Positions 7,986 to 16,484 are shown, counted from the first letter of the stretch. The stretch: DNA of 64,000 nucleotides from an uncultured Oscillospiraceae bacterium (GCA_910583935.1 CAJTZM010000001.1:62001-126000), one strand, 5' to 3'. The notes: a model not told the origin generated them from the sequence alone. Numbers and translations are program-made.

Positions 7986-9158
7986 ATGGAAGCAATTTTA
8001 GATTTTTTGCGTCAAACCGGTTTCTACCTGATTGGTTCGGATCCGAAGGTTTTGATCATGATGGTAATTGCCTGTGTGTTGATGTATTTGGCCATTAAAA
8101 AGCAGTTTGAACCGCTGCTTCTTTTGCCGATTGCTTTTGGTATGCTGCTGACCAATTTGCCTGGGGCCGGTATGTATCATGCGGATTTTTTCCTGGGCGG
8201 CCATGTGGATTGGACGCAGTTTGCGCAGGGGAATGCCGGTTTGATTGACATTTTGTACTTAGGCGTTAAGCTGGGTATTTATCCCTGCTTGATTTTTATC
8301 GGTGTAGGCGCTATGACCGATTTTGGTCCGCTGATTGCCAATCCCAAGAGCCTTCTGTTGGGCGCAGCCGCACAGATGGGCATCTTTATCACCTTTATTG
8401 GAATGCGCTATCTGAGCTTTTTGCCGGAGGAGGCGGCTTCTGTCGGCATTATCGGCGGTGCGGACGGTCCGACCGCGATTTATGTAGCTTCCCGTTTGGC
8501 TCCTGCGTTGTTGGGCCCGATTGCGGTGGCGGCTTATTCCTATATGGCCTTGGTGCCGGTAATCCAGCCGCCGATTATGCGCGCTTTGACCACCCAAAAA
8601 GAGCGAGAGATCGTTATGAAGCAGCTTCGGCCGGTCTCTAAAATTGAAAAAATCATTTTCCCGATTGTTGTTACCGCGTTTGTGGCGCTTTTGGTTCCGT
8701 CCGCTGGTGCTTTGATCGGCTGCCTGATGCTCGGCAACCTAATGAGAGAATGCGGCGTGGTGGAGCGTTTGAGCAAAACGGTCCAAAATGAGCTGATGAA
8801 TATTGTTACAGTTTTGCTGGGTATTTCTGTGGGCGCCACCGCTACAGCAGAAAACTTCCTGAATCTGAAAACCTTAGCTATCCTTGGAATGGGTATCGTT
8901 GCGTTTGGCGTTGGAACCGCCGGCGGTGTACTGCTGGCGAAATTCATGAATCTGTTCGTCAAAGAGAAAATTAACCCGCTGATTGGTTCTGCCGGTGTTT
9001 CTGCCGTTCCGATGGCCGCGAGAGTCTCGAATGTAGAAGGGCAGAAAGCAAAGCCTGGAAACTTTTTGCTGATGCACGCCATGGGACCCAATGTTGCCGG
9101 TGTTATTGGCTCTGCCATCGCCGCTGGCGTATTTATGGCGTTGTTTGGCGCGAAATAA
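7986..9158 (+). CDS. oadB: Na+-translocating decarboxylase beta subunit
   Basis: 390 residues, strongly hydrophobic with about nine or more membrane segments. Conserved motifs include IIGGADGPTAIYVASRLAP in the middle, NFLLMHAMGPNVAGVIGSA near the end, and NPLIGSAGVSAVPMAARVS, all typical of OadB/MmdB/GcdB. This subunit decarboxylates carboxybiotin and exports Na+. The AAAGGAG ribosome site precedes ATG 7986. It sits between the biotin carrier and the alpha subunit. Confidence 0.95.
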   Translation: MEAILDFLRQTGFYLIGSDPKVLIMMVIACVLMYLAIKKQFEPLLLLPIAFGMLLTNLPGAGMYHADFFLGGHVDWTQFAQGNAGLIDILYLGVKLGIYPCLIFIGVGAMTDFGPLIANPKSLLLGAAAQMGIFITFIGMRYLSFLPEEAASVGIIGGADGPTAIYVASRLAPALLGPIAVAAYSYMALVPVIQPPIMRALTTQKEREIVMKQLRPVSKIEKIIFPIVVTAFVALLVPSAGALIGCLMLGNLMRECGVVERLSKTVQNELMNIVTVLLGISVGATATAENFLNLKTLAILGMGIVAFGVGTAGGVLLAKFMNLFVKEKINPLIGSAGVSAVPMAARVSNVEGQKAKPGNFLLMHAMGPNVAGVIGSAIAAGVFMALFGAK

Positions 9159-9172
9159 GGAGGGGATAAGTG

Positions 9173-10600
9173 ATGGCGAAAAATCCGCTGAAAATTACTG
9201 ATACGATTTTGCGTGACGCTCATCAGTCCCAAGCGGCTACTCGTATGCGCCTGGAGGATATGCTCCCGGCATGTGAGCTGCTGGACAATATGGGCTATTG
9301 GTCTTTAGAGTGTTGGGGCGGAGCGACCTTTGACGCCTGTATGCGCTTTTTAAAGGAAGATCCTTGGGAGCGTTTGCGTACTTTGCGCAAAGCCATGCCA
9401 AAAACAAAGCTGCAAATGCTTTTGCGCGGACAAAATATTTTGGGCTATAAGCATTATGCCGATGACGTTGTTGAGGAGTTCTGCAAAAAATCCATCGAAA
9501 ATGGCATTAACGTAGTACGTATTTTCGACGCCTTGAATGATCCGAGAAATATGGCGGCTGCAATGAAGTATACTAAGGAATATGGCGGCATCTGCGAAGC
9601 GGCGATCAGCTATACGGTCAGTCCGGTTCACAATGAGGATTATTTTGTCAAGCTGGCTGTTCAATTGCAGGAAATGGGCGCGGACGTTATTTGTATCAAG
9701 GATATGGCCAATCTGCTGCTGCCCTACGACGCCTATTCTCTGGTGAAAAAATTAAAAGAAAATCTGGATGTACCAATTCATCTGCACACTCATAACACAA
9801 CCGGTACCGGAGATATGACCAATTTGATGGCGGCCACTGCCGGGGTGGATATTGTAGACTGCGCGCTGTCTCCGCTGGCAAATGGTACGTCTCAGCCGGC
9901 TACCGAATCTTTGGTTGCGACCCTAAAGGGAACAGAACGGGATACCGGTCTGGATTTGGAAAAGCTCAGCGAGGCGGCGACCCATTTCCGTAAGGTTGCC
10001 AACAAGCTGAAGGCAGACGGTATTTTGGATCCCAAGGTGTTGAGCGTGGATACCAATACGCTGCTGTATCAGGTTCCCGGCGGTATGCTCTCCAACCTGA
10101 TTTCTCAGCTGAAGCAGGCCAATGCGGAAGACAAATATTATGAGGTGTTGGCCGAGGTGCCGCGAGTCAGAAAAGATTTTGGCTATCCTCCGCTGGTTAC
10201 GCCGACCAGCCAGATTGTCGGCTCTCAGGCGGTTTTGAACGTTGTTGCCGGTGAGAGATACAAAATGTTCCCCAAAGAGTCGAAGGGCTTGCTTCGTGGT
10301 GAATATGGCGCTTTGCCGGCTCCTGTCAATGAGGAGGTTCGGAAAAAGGCAATCGGCGATGAGCAGGTCATTACCTGCCGTCCTGCCGATCTTCTGGAAC
10401 CGGAGCTGGAGAAGTATCGCGAAGAAATAAAGGACCACATGGAGCAGGAGGAGGACATTTTAAGTTACGCGTTGTTCCCCCAGGTTGCCATGAAGTTCTT
10501 TGAAGCTCGCGAGCAGGCGAAAAATCCGCAGGTTAAAGAGGCGGCGCCTGTCAATGAAGCGGGTGAGCGCGTTCTGTATGTAGAGGATCTTTCCAAATAA
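9173..10600 (+). CDS. oadA: oxaloacetate decarboxylase alpha subunit (carboxyltransferase, PycB-like)
   Basis: 475 residues. The DRE-TIM carboxyltransferase domain begins with DTILRDAHQSQAATRMR; metal ligands lie in HLHTHNTTGTGDM and the carboxylated active-site Lys in VICIKDMANLL. A PYC-type conserved domain follows, and the protein ends without a biotinyl domain, matching the separate carrier gene. The fold points to oxaloacetate (or pyruvate) rather than methylmalonyl-CoA as substrate, since methylmalonyl-CoA enzymes use a crotonase-type alpha subunit. ATG 9173 has AAGGAGGGG upstream; a GTG lies one codon earlier. Confidence 0.93.
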   Translation: MAKNPLKITDTILRDAHQSQAATRMRLEDMLPACELLDNMGYWSLECWGGATFDACMRFLKEDPWERLRTLRKAMPKTKLQMLLRGQNILGYKHYADDVVEEFCKKSIENGINVVRIFDALNDPRNMAAAMKYTKEYGGICEAAISYTVSPVHNEDYFVKLAVQLQEMGADVICIKDMANLLLPYDAYSLVKKLKENLDVPIHLHTHNTTGTGDMTNLMAATAGVDIVDCALSPLANGTSQPATESLVATLKGTERDTGLDLEKLSEAATHFRKVANKLKADGILDPKVLSVDTNTLLYQVPGGMLSNLISQLKQANAEDKYYEVLAEVPRVRKDFGYPPLVTPTSQIVGSQAVLNVVAGERYKMFPKESKGLLRGEYGALPAPVNEEVRKKAIGDEQVITCRPADLLEPELEKYREEIKDHMEQEEDILSYALFPQVAMKFFEAREQAKNPQVKEAAPVNEAGERVLYVEDLSK

Positions 10601-10614
10601 AAAATGATTCTTCT

Positions 10615-10645
10615 AAAAAAAGCCCGCTAAAAACGGGCTTTTTTT
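10615..10645 (+). terminator. terminator of the oad operon
   Basis: AGCCCG (10621-10626) and CGGGCT (10634-10639) around a short A-rich loop, with flanking A and T runs. A classic rho-independent structure. Confidence 0.92.
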
Positions 10646-10675
10646 ACGCCTAGGCGGGGAAGAGGATAGGCAAAC

Positions 10676-10709
10676 AAAAAATCCGGCGCATTTAGGCGCC
10701 GGATTTTTG
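10676..10709 (-). terminator. terminator of the acyl-CoA ligase operon (bidirectional)
   Basis: ATCCGGCGC (10681-10689) pairs with GCGCCGGAT (10696-10704), with T tracts on both sides. It can end the minus-strand ligase gene and also back up the oad terminator. Confidence 0.85.
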
Positions 10710-10742
10710 CGGTTCTATCCCGCCTGGAATAGAGAGGTCCTT

Positions 10743-12413
10743 CTATTTTGCGGTATTTTCACTGGCTTTTCGAATGTCGACCCGGCGAATTTTCCCGCTG
10801 ATTGTCTTGGGCAGCTCATCAACAAATTCAATGATGCGGGGATATTTATAAGGAGCCGTCTGTTTCTTTACGTAGACCTGCAGCTCCTTTACCAGTTCAT
10901 TGGAAGGCGGGTAGCTTTTCGTCAGCACGATGGTCGCTTTGACAACCTGTCCGCGGACCGGATCGGGCGCGCCGGTAACCGCGCATTCCAATACGGCCGG
11001 ATGCTCCATCAGCACACTTTCGATTTCAAAGGGTCCAATCCGATAGCCAGAGGCCTTGATTACATCGTCCGTACGGCCGACATACCAATAGTATCCATCT
11101 TCATCCATCCATGCCGTATCGCCGGTATGGTATAATCCGTCGTGCCAGGCGCTGCGGCTCATTTCGTCGTCACGGTAATAACCCATAAATAAGCCAACCT
11201 GTTTTTCTCCATGGGTGCGAACGCAGATTTCACCTACCAATCCAGGCTGGACCTCTTTGCCGTTTTCATCCACGATCACAATATCATAAAGGGGAGAGGG
11301 CTTTCCCATAGAACCGGGCTTAGGGGTTGTCCCAGCCAAATTGGCCAGTGTTAAGGTCGTTTCCGTCTGACCAAAGCCCTCATATAGCTTTAATCCGGTA
11401 TATTCGTAAAAACGATTATATACTTCTGGATTCAGCGCTTCACCAGCAGTGGTAGCATATTTTAAAGAGCTGAGATCATACCCTTCCATCCCTTCCTTAA
11501 TAAAAAAACGATAGATGGTAGGCGGCGCACAAAAGGAGGTGATACGGTATTTTTCAATCAGGTGCAATAGATCGTGAGGGGTAAATTTTTCATAATCGTA
11601 TACAAAAACGGTGCAGCCAACCATCCATTGGCCATACAGCTTTCCCCAAACCGCTTTTCCCCAGCCGGTATCGGACACGGTGAGTTGCAGGCCGTCCGCC
11701 GGTATATTGTGCCAGTATTTTGCGGTGATCAAATGACCGAGGGCATAGGTATAATCGTGCAGAACCATTTTTGGATAACCGGTGGTTCCGGAGGAAAAGT
11801 ACATGAGCATCGGTTCAAGGGCTTTGGTGTCGGCCCGGGGAAATTCATCCGGCATGGTCTCCAGCTCGGTATCGAAATCAATCCATCCCGGACAGGCGCC
11901 CATAGCGGTAAAGCGGGAGGTAAGACCCTGGTACTCTGTGCAGGCCGCTTCAACCTGCTTGACCACCTGTTGAGCAGAGGTTGCCACAATTGCGCTGACG
12001 CCGGCGGCTTTAAAGCGGTAGATATAATCCTTTTTGGTCAGCAAATTGGTGGCGGGGATCGCTATAGCGCCAATTTTATGCAAAGCCAGAATGGCGAACC
12101 AGAACTGGTAATGGCGTTTTAATACCAGCATTACCATATCGCCTTTTTGAATCCCATGTTTTGCAAACAGGTTGGCGGCTTTGTTGGAGTACCGGCGCAT
12201 ATCTTCAAAGGTAAAGATTTTTTCTTCCCCAAAATCATTACACCAGATCATCGCGCGCCGGTTTGGCTCCATTCGGGCGATTTCGTCCACCACATCGTAA
12301 GCAAAATTAAAGTTCTCTTTATAAACAGGGTGAAAGGTTTTTAATACACCATGCTTATCAAAGCTTTCGTCGCAAAAGCGTTCATAAAAATCCTCAACAG
12401 GCAACGTTTTCAT
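10743..12413 (-). CDS. AMP-forming acyl-CoA synthetase (acetyl-/medium-chain acyl-CoA ligase type)
   Basis: 556 residues of the ANL superfamily. The P-loop YFSSGTTGYPKMVLHD lies at about residues 190-205, with YEGFGQTETT (A5), a YHTGDTAWMDEDGYYWYVGRTDDVIKASG-type hinge region, and the catalytic Lys near the end in PKTISGKIRR. It forms acyl-adenylate and then acyl-CoA. Length and motifs resemble the acetyl/medium-chain branch; the acid used is unknown. The start is four bases after the cupin regulator, so both share the T-box leader. Its neighbours suggest a role in acids arising from amino-acid fermentation (inference). Confidence 0.9.
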   Translation of the reverse strand: MKTLPVEDFYERFCDESFDKHGVLKTFHPVYKENFNFAYDVVDEIARMEPNRRAMIWCNDFGEEKIFTFEDMRRYSNKAANLFAKHGIQKGDMVMLVLKRHYQFWFAILALHKIGAIAIPATNLLTKKDYIYRFKAAGVSAIVATSAQQVVKQVEAACTEYQGLTSRFTAMGACPGWIDFDTELETMPDEFPRADTKALEPMLMYFSSGTTGYPKMVLHDYTYALGHLITAKYWHNIPADGLQLTVSDTGWGKAVWGKLYGQWMVGCTVFVYDYEKFTPHDLLHLIEKYRITSFCAPPTIYRFFIKEGMEGYDLSSLKYATTAGEALNPEVYNRFYEYTGLKLYEGFGQTETTLTLANLAGTTPKPGSMGKPSPLYDIVIVDENGKEVQPGLVGEICVRTHGEKQVGLFMGYYRDDEMSRSAWHDGLYHTGDTAWMDEDGYYWYVGRTDDVIKASGYRIGPFEIESVLMEHPAVLECAVTGAPDPVRGQVVKATIVLTKSYPPSNELVKELQVYVKKQTAPYKYPRIIEFVDELPKTISGKIRRVDIRKASENTAK

Positions 12414-12417
12414 GGAA

Positions 12418-12993
12418 TTACTCCTCCTCTTCCTTTAATACTACCGCAATAAAGCGGCATTCCTTCCCGCCGGTGGCAATCATGCCATGCCCGTGCCCGG
12501 CGTTATAATAAATGGCGTCGCCTGCATGGAGGATCTCGCAATGCTCCTCCAGCTGGACCTTTAAATCACCCTCCAAAATATAATCAAATTCCTGGCCCTT
12601 GTGATAGGAAAGGTGGATCGGCTTTTCCTGTTCCTCTTCGGAATAGGGGGCGGTTACCAGAAAGGGCTCACAGGTTTTATTCTTAAAAAGATACGCCAGA
12701 TGCTGATAGTTGAATCCCGCCCGCCGCTTAATGGGGAGCCCTTCATCTTTGCGGACGATGGAATAAAAGCTTAAGCGGGGATTTTCTCCTGTAACCAGCT
12801 CCACCATATCAACGCCAAACAGCTTGGCGCATTGATATAAAAAGGTAAAAGAGAAATCCCTTTCGCCCTTTTCGCAGGAAAGGTACTCTTCGACGGATAC
12901 ATTGGTCGCTTCTGCCGCTTCTTGGGGCGTAATCTCTAAAATTTCCCGCAGTTCTCGGATTCGTATTGCAATTTCGATCAGTTTGGTTTCCAT
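12418..12993 (-). CDS. XRE-family HTH regulator with C-terminal cupin domain
   Basis: 191 residues: an N-terminal helix-turn-helix (about residues 8-62, with ITPQEAAEATNVSVEEYLSCEKG) and a C-terminal cupin (about residues 110-190) with QEFDYILEGDLKVQLEEH and GDAIYYNAGHGHGM. Such proteins are usually local repressors or activators responding to a small ligand in the cupin. ATG 12993 was chosen because AGGAG stands just upstream; the open frame to 13104 runs through the T-box terminator and is not coding. It is co-transcribed with the acyl-CoA ligase, so it may regulate that step. Confidence 0.88.
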   Translation of the reverse strand: METKLIEIAIRIRELREILEITPQEAAEATNVSVEEYLSCEKGERDFSFTFLYQCAKLFGVDMVELVTGENPRLSFYSIVRKDEGLPIKRRAGFNYQHLAYLFKNKTCEPFLVTAPYSEEEQEKPIHLSYHKGQEFDYILEGDLKVQLEEHCEILHAGDAIYYNAGHGHGMIATGGKECRFIAVVLKEEEE

Positions 12994-13009
12994 AATAATC
13001 CTCCTACTT

Positions 13010-13290
13010 AAAAATAAAAGCTCGTCCCAATTATGGGACGAGCTGAAACCCGCGTTACCACCCAATTTGCGCAAAATCCGCGCCTCTCGACAGGGTTCCA
13101 ACAAACCCCCGGCTTTAACGCAGCCTTACGGAGGACATCTACTTGCGTACAAGCGCTTTGGTGCCCCGGCTTGGGAGGGATTCGCCTGTTTTTTCCTTAT
13201 TGTCTTGCAGCAGCCGACAACTCTCTGAAAAGGAAGATAAAACCGGCACGTCTCCGTCATTGCCTTTCTGGTAGTCTATCAAATTACTAG
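13010..13290 (-). promoter_or_regulatory. T-box riboswitch leader
   Basis: Reading the minus strand, TTGGGTGGTAACGCGGG (within 13048-13065) is a T-box sequence, closely matching the consensus AGGGTGGNACCGCG. It is followed by a terminator stem of GCTCGTCCCA and TGGGACGAGC with a T run (13010-13043); the CTCGTCCC arm is the usual competitor for the antiterminator. Upstream lie a Stem-I-like region with CAGAGAG, a GGCGAATCCCTCC specifier-loop side, and an AAGTAG Stem III region. T-boxes read tRNA charging and let transcription through when the tRNA is uncharged. The gene directly controlled is the cupin regulator, then the acyl-CoA ligase. Confidence 0.88.
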
Positions 13291-13291
13291 C

Positions 13292-13320
13292 ATTATAAAA
13301 AGTTTTTTCCCAAATGTCAA
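13292..13320 (-). promoter_or_regulatory. consensus sigma-A promoter of the T-box operon
   Basis: TTGACA (13315-13320), 17 bases, TATAAT (13292-13297), a perfect match on the minus strand, starting four bases past the stop of the phosphatase gene. Confidence 0.92.
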
Positions 13321-13323
13321 GTC

Positions 13324-13980
13324 CTACGCGAAAATTATTTTAGAAAGAGCCTGAGGATCTGAAACAATAAAATCCGCGCCGTTTTCCTCCAGCTCTTGTT
13401 TCGTGCGAAATCCCCATAACACGCCGCAGGAGGACAGTCCGCTGTTTTTGGCGGTCTGTATATCCACACAGGTATCGCCGACATACAACGCGTCAGAAGG
13501 GGAGACGCCTGTCTGGCTTAGGACCAGCTTGACGCCGGTTGGGTCCGGCTTTTTGGGGACATCATCCTTTTGCCCAACAACCGCCGCGAAGCTAATTTGC
13601 GGAAAATAATGATGGACGACCTCTTTTGCAATAGCATGAGGCTTATTGGAAACCACCGCTATCAGTACACCTTTTTTGTTGCATTGCATCAAAAGGGCTT
13701 CAACACCGGGGTAGGGGCGGGTTTTATCCTGGCTATGGGCAGCGTAATAGGGCAGATAAATGGATTTTACCCTTTGGAACAGCTCTCGATTTTCCCGATC
13801 TTCCGGCGGCAGGCAGCGGAGGATTTTTGTATCTACACCGTCGCCCACAATATATTTATACTCTTCAACAGTATGCAGCGGAAGACCGCATTGTTTTAAC
13901 GCGTAATTGCCGCTGTCGGCAAGATCTTCAATGGAATCAATCAAGGTTCCATCCAGATCAAAAAGAACCAGCTTTTTCAT
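13324..13980 (-). CDS. HAD-family hydrolase, phosphoglycolate phosphatase type
   Basis: 218 residues. HAD motif I is FDLDGTLIDS at residues 7-16, motif II lies in AVVSNKPH, the conserved Lys in KKPDPTGV, and motif IV in YVGDTCVDIQTAKNSG. A small alpha-helical cap sits between motifs I and II, as in Gph/PgpB-like phosphatases. ATG 13980 has GGGAG upstream; the frame could extend to 14037. The substrate is not identifiable: phosphoglycolate, pyrophosphate or a sugar phosphate are all possible. Confidence 0.85.
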   Translation of the reverse strand: MKKLVLFDLDGTLIDSIEDLADSGNYALKQCGLPLHTVEEYKYIVGDGVDTKILRCLPPEDRENRELFQRVKSIYLPYYAAHSQDKTRPYPGVEALLMQCNKKGVLIAVVSNKPHAIAKEVVHHYFPQISFAAVVGQKDDVPKKPDPTGVKLVLSQTGVSPSDALYVGDTCVDIQTAKNSGLSSCGVLWGFRTKQELEENGADFIVSDPQALSKIIFA

Positions 13981-14070
13981 GGCGTCATCTCCCATTTCTT
14001 CTGGAAGTAGTGTATCACTTTTGACCGGTTTATGCAATGATCATTGATCATTTACAAAGGAAAATGGCAT

Positions 14071-14103
14071 AAAAACAGAGCTGGCGTTTTGCCAGCTCTG
14101 TTT
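14071..14103 (-). terminator. terminator of the 14165 lipoprotein gene
   Basis: ACAGAGCTGGC and GCCAGCTCTGT form a long GC-rich stem, with a T run on the minus strand. Confidence 0.9.
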
Positions 14104-14164
14104 GCACTCTATTGGAGTGGTTGTGCCAAAATAAGTAACTGCAATTGGTAACTGGAAAATGAAA

Positions 14165-14689
14165 TTATTTCGCGTTATCGTTTGCTTTTTTCAGAGCATC
14201 CAGGAAAGAACCGATATCAATGGTGCAGCTGCTCTCCAGATCGGTTACATCCGGTACACGGGTGTGGCTCTCATCTCTCTGCTTTACAGGGGTGTTGATC
14301 GCGTCAGAAGCGGTTTTGCCTTTCAGATAATCCTCCAGGGCAACCATCTGCTCGCCAACCTCTTTGCCAATTCCAGAGGAATCTCTCATGCCATACTCGT
14401 CGCCCAGCTCTTTTTTGGTTTTGCGCTCTTCGCTGAAGGAAACAACCTTACCGGAAGCATCGTAGGAAACCTGCGGCTGAATCGCGTCGAAGGAAACGCC
14501 CAGGATTTTACCGTTTGCGTCAAATGTAGCAGCGCAGATGGTAACATTCGCCTGGAATTTGCCGTCGGCATCATCAGTAGCGTCAGAAGCGGTGCCAGTG
14601 GTGATGGCGCCCAGACCGGTTTTTACAGTGGTAGCTCCACAGCCAGCCAGCATCAACAGAGCCAGGGTCAAAGCGATCATTTTTTTCAT
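14165..14689 (-). CDS. extracytoplasmic lipoprotein, FMN-binding-like repeat family
   Basis: 174 residues. A lipoprotein signal ends in LMLAGC (Cys at about residue 17), and the mature domain has ATFDANGKILGVSFDAIQP and ELGDEYGMRDSSGIGKEV. I recall similar secreted Clostridia proteins encoded beside FMN-transfer genes, related to FMN-binding or extracellular electron-transfer components; this is from memory and unverified. GATT occurs right after the lipid Cys, but a full flavinylation motif (D..SGATxT) is not seen. It is divergent from apbE across a shared promoter region. ATG 14689 has GGAGG eight bases upstream. Confidence 0.75.
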   Translation of the reverse strand: MKKMIALTLALLMLAGCGATTVKTGLGAITTGTASDATDDADGKFQANVTICAATFDANGKILGVSFDAIQPQVSYDASGKVVSFSEERKTKKELGDEYGMRDSSGIGKEVGEQMVALEDYLKGKTASDAINTPVKQRDESHTRVPDVTDLESSCTIDIGSFLDALKKANDNAK

Positions 14690-14785
14690 TTTGTAGACCT
14701 CCAATTCTTGTTATACAGAACAAGCGTCTTGATTTTAGTATTCCTCATTTATGCACAACTATAAACTCTGAATACTACGCTCCTT

Positions 14786-14814
14786 ATTATATCGTAAAAG
14801 CTTGTAAAATTCAA
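14786..14814 (-). promoter_or_regulatory. sigma-A promoter of the lipoprotein gene
   Basis: Minus strand TTGAAT (14809-14814), 17 bases, TATAAT (14786-14791). It is back to back with the apbE promoter at 14841. Confidence 0.75.
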
Positions 14815-14840
14815 GCTGATTTTTTTCACTAAGAATTGGC

Positions 14841-14868
14841 TTGCATCCTACCTGTTTTTTGCTATAAT
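14841..14868 (+). promoter_or_regulatory. sigma-A promoter of apbE
   Basis: TTGCAT (14841-14846), 16 bases, TATAAT (14863-14868) with TGC before the -10. Confidence 0.7.
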
Positions 14869-14928
14869 AGAGAAGAAAAAGCAAGAGTATAGAATCTGTT
14901 GACGATTAGGATTTGGAATGAAAATGAT

Positions 14929-15996
14929 ATGAAGAAAAAAATGGTCAGCTTAATTTGCTGTGTGCTCTGCCTTCTTTTTTCCGGATGCGGGCCATCGGGT
15001 TACGAGCGGTATCGAGGGGAGTTTTTCGGTACCTTCGATACGGTGGTATCCCTTGTGGGATATGTTCACCGGGAGAAGGATTTTGACCGCTATCTTGGCT
15101 ACGCGCAGGAGCGTTTTCAGTATTTCCACCAGCTTTTTGACCGGTACGAGCTGTATGAGGATGTGGTCAACATCAAAACGGTCAATGACAATGCGGGCAT
15201 CGCTCCGGTGAAGGTATCGGAAGATCTGTTTGCCTTTTTGGAATACTGTATGCAGTGGTGCGAAAAAAGCGGTGGACAGGTCAACATCGCTTTAGGACCG
15301 GTGTTGGAAATCTGGCATGATTATCGGGAACGATACGAAAACACCGCAGAGGGAATGCTTCCGGCAGCAGAACAGCTGCAGGCGGCAAACCGTCTGACCG
15401 ATCCCAAGAAGGTCCAGCTGGACGCGGAAAATCGAACGGTTTTTCTGATGGAGAAGGGCATGTCGCTGGATGTAGGAGCGCTGGCAAAGGGTTATGCAAC
15501 CGAAAAGGTTGGAAATGAGCTGTACGAAATGGGCTTGACCTCCTTTAGCATCAGTGCCGGCGGCAATGTGAGAGCTTTCTCGCCTCCGGCCGGCGGTGAG
15601 CGGTCCAAATGGAGCATCAGCATCCGCAATCCCAACACAGAGGAGCAGCCGGATGCGGAGCCGGTGGATTTTTTGTATTTAAACGAGCTGTCTGTCGTTA
15701 CCAGCGGGGATTACCAGCGCTACTATCGGGTGAACGGAGAAAAAATCCATCATATTATCGATCCGTTCAGTTTGTATCCGGCTAACTATTATAAATCGGT
15801 TACGGTAATTGTCGAGGATTCCGCAAAGGCGGATCTGCTTTCAACCTGGTTATACATTCTGCCCTTGGATAAGGCGAAGAAAACGGCAAAAGAAATGGGA
15901 GCAGAGGCGCTTTGGGTATTGCCGGACGATTCAATCGATTATACCGACGGGTATTTGGTTTATTCCAAAAATTATGGCGGTGCAGCAGCGGATTAG
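14929..15996 (+). CDS. apbE: FAD:protein FMN transferase (ApbE), lipoprotein
   Basis: 355 residues. A lipobox, LLFSGC, at about residues 15-20 anchors it outside the membrane. ApbE landmarks follow: FFGTFDTVVSLVGY, DVGALAKGYATEKV, SISAGGNVRAF and the metal/flavin site HHIIDP. The enzyme attaches FMN through a phosphoester to Thr/Ser of target proteins such as Rnf/Nqr or extracellular electron-transfer proteins. ATG 14929 gives a proper signal peptide, although the ribosome site is weak. The adjacent divergent lipoprotein and the downstream membrane protein are candidate partners. Confidence 0.92.
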   Translation: MKKKMVSLICCVLCLLFSGCGPSGYERYRGEFFGTFDTVVSLVGYVHREKDFDRYLGYAQERFQYFHQLFDRYELYEDVVNIKTVNDNAGIAPVKVSEDLFAFLEYCMQWCEKSGGQVNIALGPVLEIWHDYRERYENTAEGMLPAAEQLQAANRLTDPKKVQLDAENRTVFLMEKGMSLDVGALAKGYATEKVGNELYEMGLTSFSISAGGNVRAFSPPAGGERSKWSISIRNPNTEEQPDAEPVDFLYLNELSVVTSGDYQRYYRVNGEKIHHIIDPFSLYPANYYKSVTVIVEDSAKADLLSTWLYILPLDKAKKTAKEMGAEALWVLPDDSIDYTDGYLVYSKNYGGAAAD

Positions 15997-16005
15997 GAGG
16001 GGCAT

Positions 16006-16362
16006 ATGGAACAGAAAAAAAATATTTTTGATCTAAAGAAGAGCTGGCAGTGGATGGTCTATATTTACGGCGTTCTTCCAGTTTTCATGTTTTTGTTGGG
16101 GTGGCTGATGGGCGACAACGACATGGGAAAGTTTTTTTCCGGGCTTTTTCATGCGTATAATCTCTATATCCTGAACCCCATTTTGGATCTCGACAAAAAA
16201 ATGGGGATTATGGGTATTCTTATACCACTGTTTTTGTTCGGCTGGGCCGTTAAACGGAAGGATTATTGGGATTTAGCTATCAGCGCCGGCATTGAGGCTG
16301 TGGCGGTGCTTTATTTTTGGCAGGAGTGGAACTATCTGGCGATTCGTCCGCTGAATTTTTAA
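16006..16362 (+). CDS. small membrane protein downstream of apbE, function unknown
   Basis: 118 residues with three hydrophobic segments (about residues 17-36, 68-80 and 88-106) and a charged N-terminus; no recognised motif. It starts nine bases after the apbE stop with GGAGGGG as ribosome site, so it is almost surely co-transcribed. It could be a membrane partner or target-site component of the flavinylation system, but this is inference from position alone. Confidence 0.75.
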   Translation: MEQKKNIFDLKKSWQWMVYIYGVLPVFMFLLGWLMGDNDMGKFFSGLFHAYNLYILNPILDLDKKMGIMGILIPLFLFGWAVKRKDYWDLAISAGIEAVAVLYFWQEWNYLAIRPLNF

Positions 16363-16440
16363 TTTGCTTGTGGGAAACGTTAGATTCTTTAGCTTTGGTG
16401 AAGAAATATTAGCCGGATTTCTGAAAAGAAGACCGCCTAC

Positions 16441-16469
16441 TTGACAGAAGTCATAGATTTTATTATACT
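16441..16469 (+). promoter_or_regulatory. sigma-A promoter of the pfl operon
   Basis: TTGACA (16441-16446), 17 bases, TATACT (16464-16469). Transcription would begin just before the ZTP aptamer. Confidence 0.85.
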
Positions 16470-16484
16470 GATCACAACTTTTAA

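Noticed and set aside
12994..13104. N-terminal extension of the cupin HTH gene
   Set aside because: The extra codons run through the T-box sequence and terminator; ATG 12993 has the ribosome site.
14165..14689. flavinylation site GATT just after the lipid Cys
   Set aside because: Only four residues match and they sit at the very N-terminus of the mature protein, without the rest of the motif; probably chance.
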